64,000 nucleotides of DNA, taken from the NCBI GenBank assembly GCA_017529925.1, contig JAFXMZ010000024.1, positions 62,001 through 126,000 on the forward strand. Reading direction: 5' to 3'. This stretch comes from Clostridiales bacterium (GTDB lineage Bacteria; Bacillota; Clostridia; Saccharofermentanales; Saccharofermentanaceae). Below the pieces are notes generated by a model. That model made no database searches, had not been told where the DNA came from, and was given only the letters and a program-made list of their open reading frames with translations. Shown here in pieces: positions 18,154 to 26,006 of the stretch; positions within the stretch are counted from its first letter, which is position 1; the number at the start of each line of letters is the position of its first letter. Position numbers and translations under genes: made by a program.

Positions 18154-19842
18154 TCAGGCTGCATACGGCAGTTCGCCGAAGATCTGCGCCTCGTCATATC
18201 CGTTGACCGTACGGGGAGAAACCTCCTGATCATAGCCGGCGATGTATAACGTGCCTTCCTCATCATGGAAGTGGAGTTCACCGGACACTTCGTTTGCATA
18301 ATCGAGCCAGAGCTTTGTTCCGGCAGCAATGGGTGCCGGGGAATAATCCTCAACAAAAGTGAGCTCGAAATCCTTCTTCGCTTCAAGAGGTACGTTGTTA
18401 TAGAGCACCTGTCCAAGATCCGTGACGGCAACGACTGATCCGTCATCCTCAAACGCTGCTGAATATGATGCGCTGCGCGTTCCGAGGATCCAGATCCTCT
18501 TCTTTACGTTGATCATCTCGGGGCTTACGGGGATGCTCGATGTGACGACCGTCTCTCCCGGGAGCCATTCCGATTCAGAATTGTTGGGAAGGACAATCGG
18601 ATTTCCGACGAGCTTTCCTCCTGAAGGAGTCGTATCCTCGACGGAATCAGCGCTCAGGGCATAGGAATATGTCTCTTCATAATCATCCTCTTCCGAAAGC
18701 GTTATGAGCAGGACATACTTGCCATCGACCTTCGCAATGCTCGTATAGTAGTAGAATCCCCAGACTTCGGATGTGGTAAAGGTTTTATTGCCGTTGGTGA
18801 TCTTGAATGCATTTATAGTCTCATACTCGTCCATGACCGGCTCTATTCCGGTCATCTCAAAGTTGCCGTCGCCGTCCAGATCGACAAAGAGCGTTTCCTG
18901 GTCGAGATCGAAATCTCCGACGAGCTGGCAGATATAAGAACCTTCGGATGCACTGAACTTCTTTTCGATGAGCCCGTTCTTATCGCCGTAAGCCACAGGG
19001 AAATAGTGAATGATCATATCATCTCCCATAAAGACTACCGTAACATGCTCCGGATCCAGAAGGACTCCGAGCCTGTAAGAGCCGATGAGTTCATCGATCA
19101 TCGCGGAGTCGAGCACGAGAGAGTACTCGCCCTCCATCACCTGGCAGAAGAGATCCCTGTCAGTGATGATATCGTCAAATCCGAGCTCGTCGCCCGTTAC
19201 GGCATCGATGTTAACCGTAACGAAGCCTGTCCCTTCAACGGTTCCGTACGTATTTCCCTTGGACTGATGGATCTCGGGAACATTTATGTAGCTCAGGATG
19301 GAGTCCGCTCTTCTGACGAACACTCTGTCGCTGATCATGACGTAATCGGAACCCTCATCATAACCGTCCAGATCCCTTACATCATCGAAAAAGGCATCCG
19401 CCTCACTCTGCTTTGTGTATAACTTTTCGAGAGCTTTCGCGAGGGCGGGATACATATCCTCCTGCTCGGGAGCAAGGACTATATTCTTCGAGTAATATGA
19501 CATCGGAGACTTTTCGAATTCCTCGTTCATAAATGCGATCATATAGTCGCCCGTAGCTATATCAGGAACAGGTTCGGGAGTAGGCTCCGGCGTAGGCGTA
19601 GGGGTCGGGGTCGCAACAGGCTCGGTCTCCACGGGCTCTTCGGAAGTCTCCGTAGGCTCCTCGGATTCCTCTGTCTCCTCCGTCTCATCCTCGTCTTCGT
19701 CATCGTCCTTATCTTTTCTCTCCTTCTTATCCTTACCGCCGTCGAAAAGATCGGTAATGTTCGAACATGACGTCATCATGGCGACCGACGATATCATGAT
19801 AACTGCGAGGATAAGCGATAAAACCGTCTTGAATCTCTTCAT
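18154..19842 (-). CDS. Predicted lipoprotein with acidic and Pro/Thr-rich linker, unknown function
   Basis: The N-terminus is a lipoprotein signal with lipobox MMTSC, so the mature protein is expected on the outer face of the membrane. It is followed by a Lys/Asp/Glu-rich stretch, then a Glu/Thr and Thr-Pro repeat linker (about residues 40-95) and a large globular part of about 460 residues that I do not recognise. The second of two in-frame ATGs (19842) is preferred, because AGGAG lies 8 nt upstream of it but only 2 nt from the first (19848). It follows the cyclophilin gene in the same direction. A ligand-binding or wall-associated role is only a guess. Confidence 0.75.
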   Translation of the reverse strand: MKRFKTVLSLILAVIMISSVAMMTSCSNITDLFDGGKDKKERKDKDDDEDEDETEETEESEEPTETSEEPVETEPVATPTPTPTPEPTPEPVPDIATGDYMIAFMNEEFEKSPMSYYSKNIVLAPEQEDMYPALAKALEKLYTKQSEADAFFDDVRDLDGYDEGSDYVMISDRVFVRRADSILSYINVPEIHQSKGNTYGTVEGTGFVTVNIDAVTGDELGFDDIITDRDLFCQVMEGEYSLVLDSAMIDELIGSYRLGVLLDPEHVTVVFMGDDMIIHYFPVAYGDKNGLIEKKFSASEGSYICQLVGDFDLDQETLFVDLDGDGNFEMTGIEPVMDEYETINAFKITNGNKTFTTSEVWGFYYYTSIAKVDGKYVLLITLSEEDDYEETYSYALSADSVEDTTPSGGKLVGNPIVLPNNSESEWLPGETVVTSSIPVSPEMINVKKRIWILGTRSASYSAAFEDDGSVVAVTDLGQVLYNNVPLEAKKDFELTFVEDYSPAPIAAGTKLWLDYANEVSGELHFHDEEGTLYIAGYDQEVSPRTVNGYDEAQIFGELPYAA

Positions 19843-19860
19843 CTTCATCTCTCCTGAATA

Positions 19861-20346
19861 TTAGAGCCGGACCGTCATAACCTCGATAACTACAGGCTCA
19901 AGAGGCATATCCATATAATCTGTCCTGACAGAAGCGATCCTGTCGACCTCCTCGATGCCCTCGATGACCTTTCCGAAAGCAGCATACTGACCGTCGAGAT
20001 GGGGGGCATCCTCATGCATGATAAAGAACTGCGAACCTGCCGAATCAGGATCCATTGCCCTTGCCATCGACAGTACACCTCTGGTGTGTCTGAGATCATT
20101 CTTCACTCCGTTGGCGGAGAACTCGCCCTTGATCGTATATCCGGGACCGCCGGTACCGTTGCCCTTGGGGCATCCGCCCTGGATCATGAATCCGGGAATG
20201 ACCCTGTGGAAGGTAAGTCCGTTATAGAATCCGGATCCTGCGAGCTTTACGAAGTTCTCTACTGAGATCGGGGCGATATCGGGATAGAGCTCCGCCTTGA
20301 TATCTCCGCCGTCCTTGATCTTGATAGTAACGATAGGATTTGCCAT
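19861..20346 (-). CDS. Peptidyl-prolyl cis-trans isomerase, cyclophilin type
   Basis: Catalyses proline isomerisation during protein folding. The 161-residue single-domain protein carries the cyclophilin core: [30 protein letters not shown] and [11 protein letters not shown], including the catalytic Arg of FHR and the QFF stretch. No signal peptide, so it is cytosolic, although in Firmicutes such enzymes often precede lipoprotein genes as here. It starts three nt downstream of the pncB stop, so both are in one transcript. Confidence 0.95.
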   Translation of the reverse strand: MANPIVTIKIKDGGDIKAELYPDIAPISVENFVKLAGSGFYNGLTFHRVIPGFMIQGGCPKGNGTGGPGYTIKGEFSANGVKNDLRHTRGVLSMARAMDPDSAGSQFFIMHEDAPHLDGQYAAFGKVIEGIEEVDRIASVRTDYMDMPLEPVVIEVMTVRL

Positions 20347-20349
20347 TTC

Positions 20350-21819
20350 TTATTCTCCTCTTCTTGATTTCTTGAAGTCGTGAAGGATGTCATCCTTGAT
20401 CTTCCAGAGCTTGGGTGACAGGTCAACATAGTAGCGGTGAGGATTCTCGAATCTCTTAACGGCCTCCCAGAGCGAATCGAGTTCCTTCGTGCAGTTGCTC
20501 CTGATCTCCTCCATGGAAGGCTTCTCGTAGATGAGCTTTCCTCCCTCGAAGATCTTAACGAGGAGCTTCTTTGTCGTATAATTCTCGAGCGTCTTGGCCT
20601 TCCATGTCTCGACGGGATCGAAGATCTCATAGGGCTCTCCGTCAGGGATCTCTTCTCCCTCAACGAAAATGACATCAGCCATCGCCTTGCCGGTGGACTT
20701 GTCATAGAACCTTACGATCTCCTTATTGCAGGGTGTCGTGACCTTGCCGGCATTCTCGGATATCTTCATCTTGGGGATTACGTTGCCGTTGTCATCCTCG
20801 ACTGCGGAGATCTTATAGACACCTCCGAATACAGGCTCCGCTTTCGATGTGATGAGCCTCTCGCCTACACCGAATGAATCGATGCATGCTCCCTGGGAGA
20901 TAAGATCCCTGATGATGTATTCGTCGAGAGCGTTGGATACCGTGATCTTGCAGTCCGTAAGTCCTGCATCGTCGAGCATCTTTCTGGCCTTCTGGGTCAT
21001 ATATGTAAGGTCGCCGCTGTCGATCCTTATTCCGAGGAGCCTCCTGCCCATGGGTTCAAGGACTTCCTTAGCGCACCTGATGGCATTCGGGATACCGCTC
21101 TTAAGTACGTCATATGTATCTACCAGGAGGAGTGTCTTGTCGGGATATGACATTGCATATGCCTTGAATGCCTCGAACTCATCGTCGAAGAGCATTACCC
21201 AGCTGTGTGCCATCGTGCCCGAAAGAGGTATGCTGAACTGCTGTCCGCAGATCGTACATGATGTTCCGGCTACGCCTGCGATATATGCCGCTCTCGCACC
21301 GAGAACGGAAGCATCGAATCCCTGGGCTCTTCTGGCACCGAATTCCATTATCGGCCTGCCCTCTGCTGCCCTGACGATCCTTGCGGTCTTCGTTGCTATA
21401 AGGCTCTGATGGTTGATCGTGCACAGGAGTGCCGTCTCGAGGAGCTGTGCCTGGATAACAGGGCCTCTTACCTTGACCAGCGGCTCTCTGGGGAATACGA
21501 CCGTACCCTCGGGGATAGCCCATACATCACACTTGAACTCAAAATTACGGAGATACTCGATGAACTTGTCGTCAAATCCGTAATTCTTCAGGAATACAAG
21601 GTCCTCTTCCGTGAAGTGGAGATTGTTAAGATAATCTATGACCTGCTCAAGGCCTGCCATAACGGCATATCCGCCTCCCTCGGGAACATCCCTGAAGAAC
21701 ATGTCGAAATAAACGATCTTCTCGTCATATCCGCCGTCGAGATAGCCTTTGCCCATCGTGAGCTCATAAAAGTCCGTGAGCATGCTCATATTGGTTCTGT
21801 CATTCCACATACCGTCCAT
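20350..21819 (-). CDS. pncB: Nicotinate phosphoribosyltransferase
   Basis: Converts nicotinate and PRPP to nicotinate mononucleotide in NAD salvage. The 489-residue protein starts with the family-typical LTDFYELTMGKGYLDGG and contains GTMAHSWVMLF, holding the histidine that is phosphorylated during ATP use, and the ribose-phosphate region RIDSGDL. Length fits the Gram-positive form. A GGGGAG ribosome binding site lies seven nt before the ATG. A terminator-like hairpin lies just upstream, so expression may be separate from the SPFH gene. Confidence 0.95.
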   Translation of the reverse strand: MDGMWNDRTNMSMLTDFYELTMGKGYLDGGYDEKIVYFDMFFRDVPEGGGYAVMAGLEQVIDYLNNLHFTEEDLVFLKNYGFDDKFIEYLRNFEFKCDVWAIPEGTVVFPREPLVKVRGPVIQAQLLETALLCTINHQSLIATKTARIVRAAEGRPIMEFGARRAQGFDASVLGARAAYIAGVAGTSCTICGQQFSIPLSGTMAHSWVMLFDDEFEAFKAYAMSYPDKTLLLVDTYDVLKSGIPNAIRCAKEVLEPMGRRLLGIRIDSGDLTYMTQKARKMLDDAGLTDCKITVSNALDEYIIRDLISQGACIDSFGVGERLITSKAEPVFGGVYKISAVEDDNGNVIPKMKISENAGKVTTPCNKEIVRFYDKSTGKAMADVIFVEGEEIPDGEPYEIFDPVETWKAKTLENYTTKKLLVKIFEGGKLIYEKPSMEEIRSNCTKELDSLWEAVKRFENPHRYYVDLSPKLWKIKDDILHDFKKSRRGE

Positions 21820-21842
21820 AAAAGTACTCCCCTTTACAGCAA

Positions 21843-21874
21843 AATAAAAAAAGCTCCGGGAAATATCTCCCGGA
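21843..21874 (-). terminator. Terminator after the SPFH gene, at the start of the pncB leader
   Basis: Stem TCCGGGA/TCCCGGA (21855-21861 and 21868-21874) followed on the minus strand by GCTTTTTTATTTT. It lies 23 nt after the SPFH stop and 24 nt before the pncB start. Confidence 0.75.
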
Positions 21875-21880
21875 ACCTTA

Positions 21881-21889
21881 ATTATATCA
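21881..21889 (-). promoter_or_regulatory. Extended -10 element upstream of pncB
   Basis: TGA-TATAAT on the minus strand (TATAAT at 21881-21886), with no good -35. The predicted start is about 21874, the first base of the terminator hairpin, so a pncB transcript from here would carry that hairpin at its 5' end. Confidence 0.4.
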
Positions 21890-21896
21890 CGTTTGA

Positions 21897-22790
21897 TCAG
21901 TCTTTTACTATCTCCTTGACCGATGTCGCAAGTCCTGCGATACCCTGGATCTCGGAAGGGATGATGATCTTCGTAGCCTTGCCGTCTGCTACCTTCTCCA
22001 AAGCCTCGAGGCTCTTGATGGCAACGAGGCCCTTGTCGGCACCTACGTCCTTGATCATCTGGAGACCCTTAGCAGTTGCTTCCTGTACGGCGAGGATAGC
22101 CTGAGCCTGACCTTCTGCCTCCTTGATGGCAGCCTGCTTCTTAGCTTCTGCACGGAGGATAGCCGACTCCTTCTCACCTTCAGCAACCCTGATAGCGGAT
22201 TCCTTCTGACCTTCAGCGATGAGGATCGCTTCTCTCTTCTCACGCTCAGCCTTCATCTGCTTCTCCATCGCAACCTGGATCTCACGGGGAGGGATGATGT
22301 TCTTGAGCTCGACCCTGTTGACCTTGATGCCCCAGGGATCGGTTGCCTCGTCGAGGATCTCTCTCATCTTCGTATTGATGATGTCACGGCTCGTCAGTGT
22401 CTGGTCGAGCTCGAGGTCACCGATGATGTTACGGAGAGTAGTTGCCGAAAGATTCTCGATAGCTGTGATAGGTCTCTCGATTCCGTATACATAGAGCTTG
22501 GGATCGATGATCTGATAGAAGAGGACTGTGTCGATCTGCATCGTAACGTTATCCTTTGTGATAACTGCCTGAGGTGCGAAATCTGCTACCTTCTCCTTGA
22601 GGGAGATCCTCTTTGCGACTCTGTCGATAACGGGCCACTTGAAGTGGATACCCGTGTGCCATGTTGTCTTATATGCACCGAATCTCTCGATGATGAATGT
22701 TGTTGCCTGAGGTACTACCTTGATGCATGTAAATGCAAGGATAACGAGTACCGATGCTATAACGATTGCAATGATTGCGGGAGTTTCCAT
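21897..22790 (-). CDS. SPFH/band-7 (stomatin, QmcA-like) membrane protein
   Basis: Scaffold protein of membrane microdomains. The 297-residue protein has one N-terminal membrane helix, then the band-7 domain (IERFGAYKTTWHTGIHF start, about 30-190) and a long helical region with Glu/Lys/Ala heptads carrying repeated EGQKESAI-like units (about 200-250), expected to drive oligomerisation. It forms a unit with the NfeD gene 12 nt upstream, the standard pairing for this class. It ends at a strong terminator. Confidence 0.93.
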   Translation of the reverse strand: METPAIIAIVIASVLVILAFTCIKVVPQATTFIIERFGAYKTTWHTGIHFKWPVIDRVAKRISLKEKVADFAPQAVITKDNVTMQIDTVLFYQIIDPKLYVYGIERPITAIENLSATTLRNIIGDLELDQTLTSRDIINTKMREILDEATDPWGIKVNRVELKNIIPPREIQVAMEKQMKAEREKREAILIAEGQKESAIRVAEGEKESAILRAEAKKQAAIKEAEGQAQAILAVQEATAKGLQMIKDVGADKGLVAIKSLEALEKVADGKATKIIIPSEIQGIAGLATSVKEIVKD

Positions 22791-22802
22791 TTTGATTCCT
22801 CC

Positions 22803-23252
22803 TTATGAATTCTTCTCTTCAACGATAAGCTTAACGCCTTCCATTCCGACGACCTTGATCGATGCGCCTTCGGGAATGCTCTTTCCTGACTTGGCACTCC
22901 ATGTCTGACCAATGACCTTGACCTGACCTTTGCCGTCTATGGGGTCGATAGTCTTGATGACTATTCCCTCATGACCGATAACACGGTCGGCATTAGTAGG
23001 TTCCTTGGCTGTCATGCGCCTCTGATCTATCATCGGCTTTATCCAGATCATACATATGACGAAACAGATAACTGAGACTGCTATCATCGCTATGAGCTGG
23101 ACTGTTGTCGAACACCCGACCAGATCGAGCACCATCGCCACCAGACATCCCGCTGCACACCAGATCGTTGCAAGCCCGAGTGTTGCCGCCTCGATTATGA
23201 GGAAAACGACGAGCAGTATGAGCCAGACGATCCACATGCTGATATTAGGCAT
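22803..23252 (-). CDS. NfeD-like membrane protein
   Basis: A 149-residue short NfeD (no protease domain). Two or three hydrophobic segments occupy residues 5-75 and are followed by a C-terminal beta-barrel (OB-fold) with GHEGIVIKTIDPIDGKGQVKV and WSAKSG, the family signature. NfeD proteins act with SPFH partners at the membrane; that partner is the next gene. An AAGGAGG ribosome binding site precedes the ATG. The OB-fold faces the cytoplasm or outside depending on topology, which cannot be read here. Confidence 0.9.
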   Translation of the reverse strand: MPNISMWIVWLILLVVFLIIEAATLGLATIWCAAGCLVAMVLDLVGCSTTVQLIAMIAVSVICFVICMIWIKPMIDQRRMTAKEPTNADRVIGHEGIVIKTIDPIDGKGQVKVIGQTWSAKSGKSIPEGASIKVVGMEGVKLIVEEKNS

Positions 23253-23280
23253 ACGAGCACCTCCTTTTCATGTTTTTTCA

Positions 23281-23309
23281 AATATAACACCCGCATTTCG
23301 GGAGTTCAA
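23281..23309 (-). promoter_or_regulatory. Promoter of the nfeD-SPFH unit
   Basis: TTGAAC (23304-23309) and TATATT (23281-23286) on the minus strand, spacer 17 nt. The spacer contains an inverted repeat CCCG-n5-CGGG, which may be an operator or a weak terminator for truA. Confidence 0.6.
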
Positions 23310-23337
23310 TCAAGGTGAGACCAACTTAAATAATTCT

Positions 23338-24108
23338 TTATAATTGCACCATCCAGCGCTCTTTGTCGTAGTAGACCTCCTCGAGCGTCAGCCCGCATGC
23401 AGGAAGCGTCTTCCCTGCCTTTTTCCTGTCAGGCATCTCGAAAAGCATCTTCACCTCTTCCGGACTTATCTTTCCGATGCCGGCATAGAAAAGCGTCCCC
23501 GCCATTATCCTTACCATGTTATAAAGGAACGACTCACCCTTGACTTCGATGAGGATAAGACCCGGTATCTTCCCATCTTCTGTAACATTTACTTCCGTTA
23601 CGGTCCTTACAGTCGTATTCTGGCTTCCGCCCGCCGCACAGAAAGATGCGTAGTCGAGCGTACCCGTCATGTAAGAAGCCGCTTCTTTCATCAGGGAAAT
23701 GTCCGGTGCATACGGTGTATGGAATGAATATCTCGCTATGAGCGGATCCCTTACGGGTGATGAGTAGATCCTGTAGATATATCTCTTCCCGAGACTCATG
23801 AACCTGGCATTGAAGTCCTCTTTTGCATACCATGCGGACTTTACGGCGACATCCGGAGGAAGGACCGCATTAAGGGCGAGCGGCACCTTTTCGGAGGGTA
23901 TGAAAAACGGGACGTCCGCAGAACTTACGTGACAGGCGGCGTGAACGCCGGAGTCAGTCCTTGAACATCCCGTTAGATCTATATCTGTCTTATATATCTC
24001 ACGGAGCGCTTCCTCGAGCACTCCCTGAACGGATCTGCCGTTGTCCTGGATCTGGAACCCGACAAAGTCGGTCCCGTCATATCTCGATTCCAGGACGAGC
24101 TTATACAT
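23338..24108 (-). CDS. truA: tRNA pseudouridine(38-40) synthase
   Basis: Isomerises uridines in the anticodon arm of tRNAs. The 256-residue protein has the TruA catalytic motif CSRTDSGVHA with nucleophile Asp52, and the expected SRYDGTDFVGFQ start. Length is normal. In many Firmicutes truA directly follows ecfT; here a ROK kinase gene has come between them, with its stop 9 nt upstream of truA. Confidence 0.96.
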   Translation of the reverse strand: MYKLVLESRYDGTDFVGFQIQDNGRSVQGVLEEALREIYKTDIDLTGCSRTDSGVHAACHVSSADVPFFIPSEKVPLALNAVLPPDVAVKSAWYAKEDFNARFMSLGKRYIYRIYSSPVRDPLIARYSFHTPYAPDISLMKEAASYMTGTLDYASFCAAGGSQNTTVRTVTEVNVTEDGKIPGLILIEVKGESFLYNMVRIMAGTLFYAGIGKISPEEVKMLFEMPDRKKAGKTLPACGLTLEEVYYDKERWMVQL

Positions 24109-24117
24109 TCCGTTGTA

Positions 24118-25107
24118 TCAGAGGGAACTCTTCTTCCCGTCTGCGCCGTTATCAAAGCAGGACTTACCCATCATGGCAGCTCCTACGATACCGGCATCAT
24201 TACCCATCTCGGCAAGCCTGATCTCAGTCTTCGGTACTCCGGGGCCGAAATAAGGACGGCTCATAGCCTGCTCTCTCAGTGGAAGGATAAGGGGATCACC
24301 CTCATTGCATACACCGCCGCCAATGACGAGGACCTCAGGCATAAATGCATTGATCGCATTTGCAAGTCCGTCAGCAAGGTAATCGATATATGTCTCTACT
24401 ACTTTCGATCCGGCCTCGTCGCCCATCCTCTGAGCCTCAAAAGCCGTCTTGCCTGAAACTTTTCCGTCTCTCTTTATGAGATCGTTCATCTTGGAGTCGG
24501 GATTTGCCTCGGCAGATTCCTTCGTCATCCTGATGAGAGCCGAAGCGGAGCAGTATGCCTCGAAGCATCCCTTACGTCCGCAGGAGCAGGGAACACCGCC
24601 GGAAACGAGTACCGTATGACCAAACTCGGATCCTGCCTGGTTGAATCCCGAATAGATCCTGCCGTTAGCGATAACACCCGCACCGACTCCGGTACCGAGA
24701 GTGATAGTTACCGAATCCTTCGTTCCCTTAGCTGCACCGGCTACTGCCTCAGCCATTGCCGCACAGTTGGCGTCATTATCTATATAGACCGGAAGGTCGA
24801 TGACCTCTCTGATGAGAGCTCTCATGGGTGCCATGTTGAAGTGGAGGTTGTTCGAATATACGAGTACTCCGGCTTCATTATCCGGTGTTCCCGGGGAACC
24901 GATACCGATCGCATCTATGTCGGATACCTTGAGCTTGGCATCTTCGATAACATCGAGCGCGAGCTTGCCCATGTCATGGATGATATCTTCCATAGGTCTT
25001 GTATTCTTGGTCTTTATGCTGAGCCTGTTGATCATCTTTCCGTCATCGGTAACGACGCCGGCCTTGATGTTCGTGCCTCCGAGATCTATTCCCACATAGT
25101 ATGCCAT
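24118..25107 (-). CDS. ROK-family glucokinase
   Basis: Phosphorylates glucose (or another hexose) with ATP. The 329-residue protein starts GIDLGGTNIKAG (ATP phosphate-1 motif) and contains the ROK zinc motif CSCGRKGCFEAYCS and sugar-binding IDNDANCAAMAEA. No helix-turn-helix domain, so it is a kinase, not a repressor. A dedicated promoter with a 14-bp palindrome lies upstream. Its position between ecfT and truA is unusual for this conserved block and suggests insertion of the gene there. Product glucose 6-phosphate would meet the phosphohexomutase at 5.2 kb. Confidence 0.92.
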   Translation of the reverse strand: MAYYVGIDLGGTNIKAGVVTDDGKMINRLSIKTKNTRPMEDIIHDMGKLALDVIEDAKLKVSDIDAIGIGSPGTPDNEAGVLVYSNNLHFNMAPMRALIREVIDLPVYIDNDANCAAMAEAVAGAAKGTKDSVTITLGTGVGAGVIANGRIYSGFNQAGSEFGHTVLVSGGVPCSCGRKGCFEAYCSASALIRMTKESAEANPDSKMNDLIKRDGKVSGKTAFEAQRMGDEAGSKVVETYIDYLADGLANAINAFMPEVLVIGGGVCNEGDPLILPLREQAMSRPYFGPGVPKTEIRLAEMGNDAGIVGAAMMGKSCFDNGADGKKSSL

Positions 25108-25144
25108 AGGGGTTCCTGCCTTCCGTTTTGATAACTTTGTTCTC

Positions 25145-25176
25145 CGGTCTTAAGACCGACGTTGATTATTCTATCA
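25145..25176 (-). promoter_or_regulatory. Promoter and palindromic operator of the glucokinase gene
   Basis: Extended -10 TGA-TAGAAT on the minus strand (TAGAAT at 25168-25173), followed within the early transcribed region by the perfect 14-bp palindrome CGGTCTTAAGACCG (25145-25158). The palindrome lacks a T-run, so it is more like an operator than a terminator. The regulator is unknown. Confidence 0.45.
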
Positions 25177-25208
25177 CATCATCCCGAGAATATCACTAAC
25201 AGACATCC

Positions 25209-26006
25209 TTATCTGATTATAAATATGACGGCAGCTCCCGCGAGCAGCAGGAATCCTGTCAGGATATCCGCGGGGACTATCCGGAGCGGATTGAGCTTTG
25301 TCCTGCCCTCACCGCCTCTGTAGCATCTTGCATCCATCGCTGTCGCCAGTTCGTCCGCCCTCTTAAAGCTCGAAACGAACAGCGGAATTATCACCGTAAC
25401 ATATCCCTTTAATCTCCTGACGAACGAACCCGTATCAAAGTCCGCACCTCTCGATACCTGAGCCTTCATTATCTTCTGGGCCTCCTCGGTAAGAGTCGGT
25501 ATGAACCTCAGTGCGATAGACATCATCATCGCGACTTCATGTACGGGCACCCTTATCTTCTTAAGCGGCCCGAAAAGCTTCTCGAGCGCATCCGATATCT
25601 TGAGCGGTGTTGTCGTCAATGTCAGGAGAATGCTCGTAATGACTATCAGGAAAAGAAGCCTCATCATCATGAGAAATGCCTTGAACAGGCTTTCGTCAGT
25701 GACCTTTATCATCCCCCATTCCCATAAGATCTTTCCGCTCCTGATGCTCAGTATGTTGATGATAAAGATAAAGACCGCTATGGGGACTACCGGCTTTACC
25801 GATGACCACATAACAGACGGAGGTATCTTAGCGGCAATGAACATAAGGAGTGTCACACCGGTCAGGGCGATCAGTCCCGGGATCGTGCGGACAGTAAAGA
25901 TCGCGACTACATATACGATATAGAGCACGAACTTTATCCTCGGATCAGCCTTATGGATGACCGAGTCAGTCTCATAATATTTTCCCAGACTGATATCCTT
26001 AAACAT
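25209..26006 (-). CDS. ecfT: Energy-coupling factor transporter transmembrane protein EcfT
   Basis: Membrane coupling subunit of group II ECF vitamin transporters. The start is ATG 26006 (M-F-K-D-I), overlapping the last 8 nt of the ATPase gene; GGAG lies 8 nt upstream. The 265-residue protein has about five or six hydrophobic segments and the two Ala-Arg-Gly-type coupling motifs, seen as QVSRGADF and AMDARCYRG near 165 and 225. The substrate-binding EcfS proteins must be encoded elsewhere. The order rplQ-ecfA-ecfT is the usual Firmicutes arrangement. Confidence 0.93.
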   Translation of the reverse strand: MFKDISLGKYYETDSVIHKADPRIKFVLYIVYVVAIFTVRTIPGLIALTGVTLLMFIAAKIPPSVMWSSVKPVVPIAVFIFIINILSIRSGKILWEWGMIKVTDESLFKAFLMMMRLLFLIVITSILLTLTTTPLKISDALEKLFGPLKKIRVPVHEVAMMMSIALRFIPTLTEEAQKIMKAQVSRGADFDTGSFVRRLKGYVTVIIPLFVSSFKRADELATAMDARCYRGGEGRTKLNPLRIVPADILTGFLLLAGAAVIFIIR

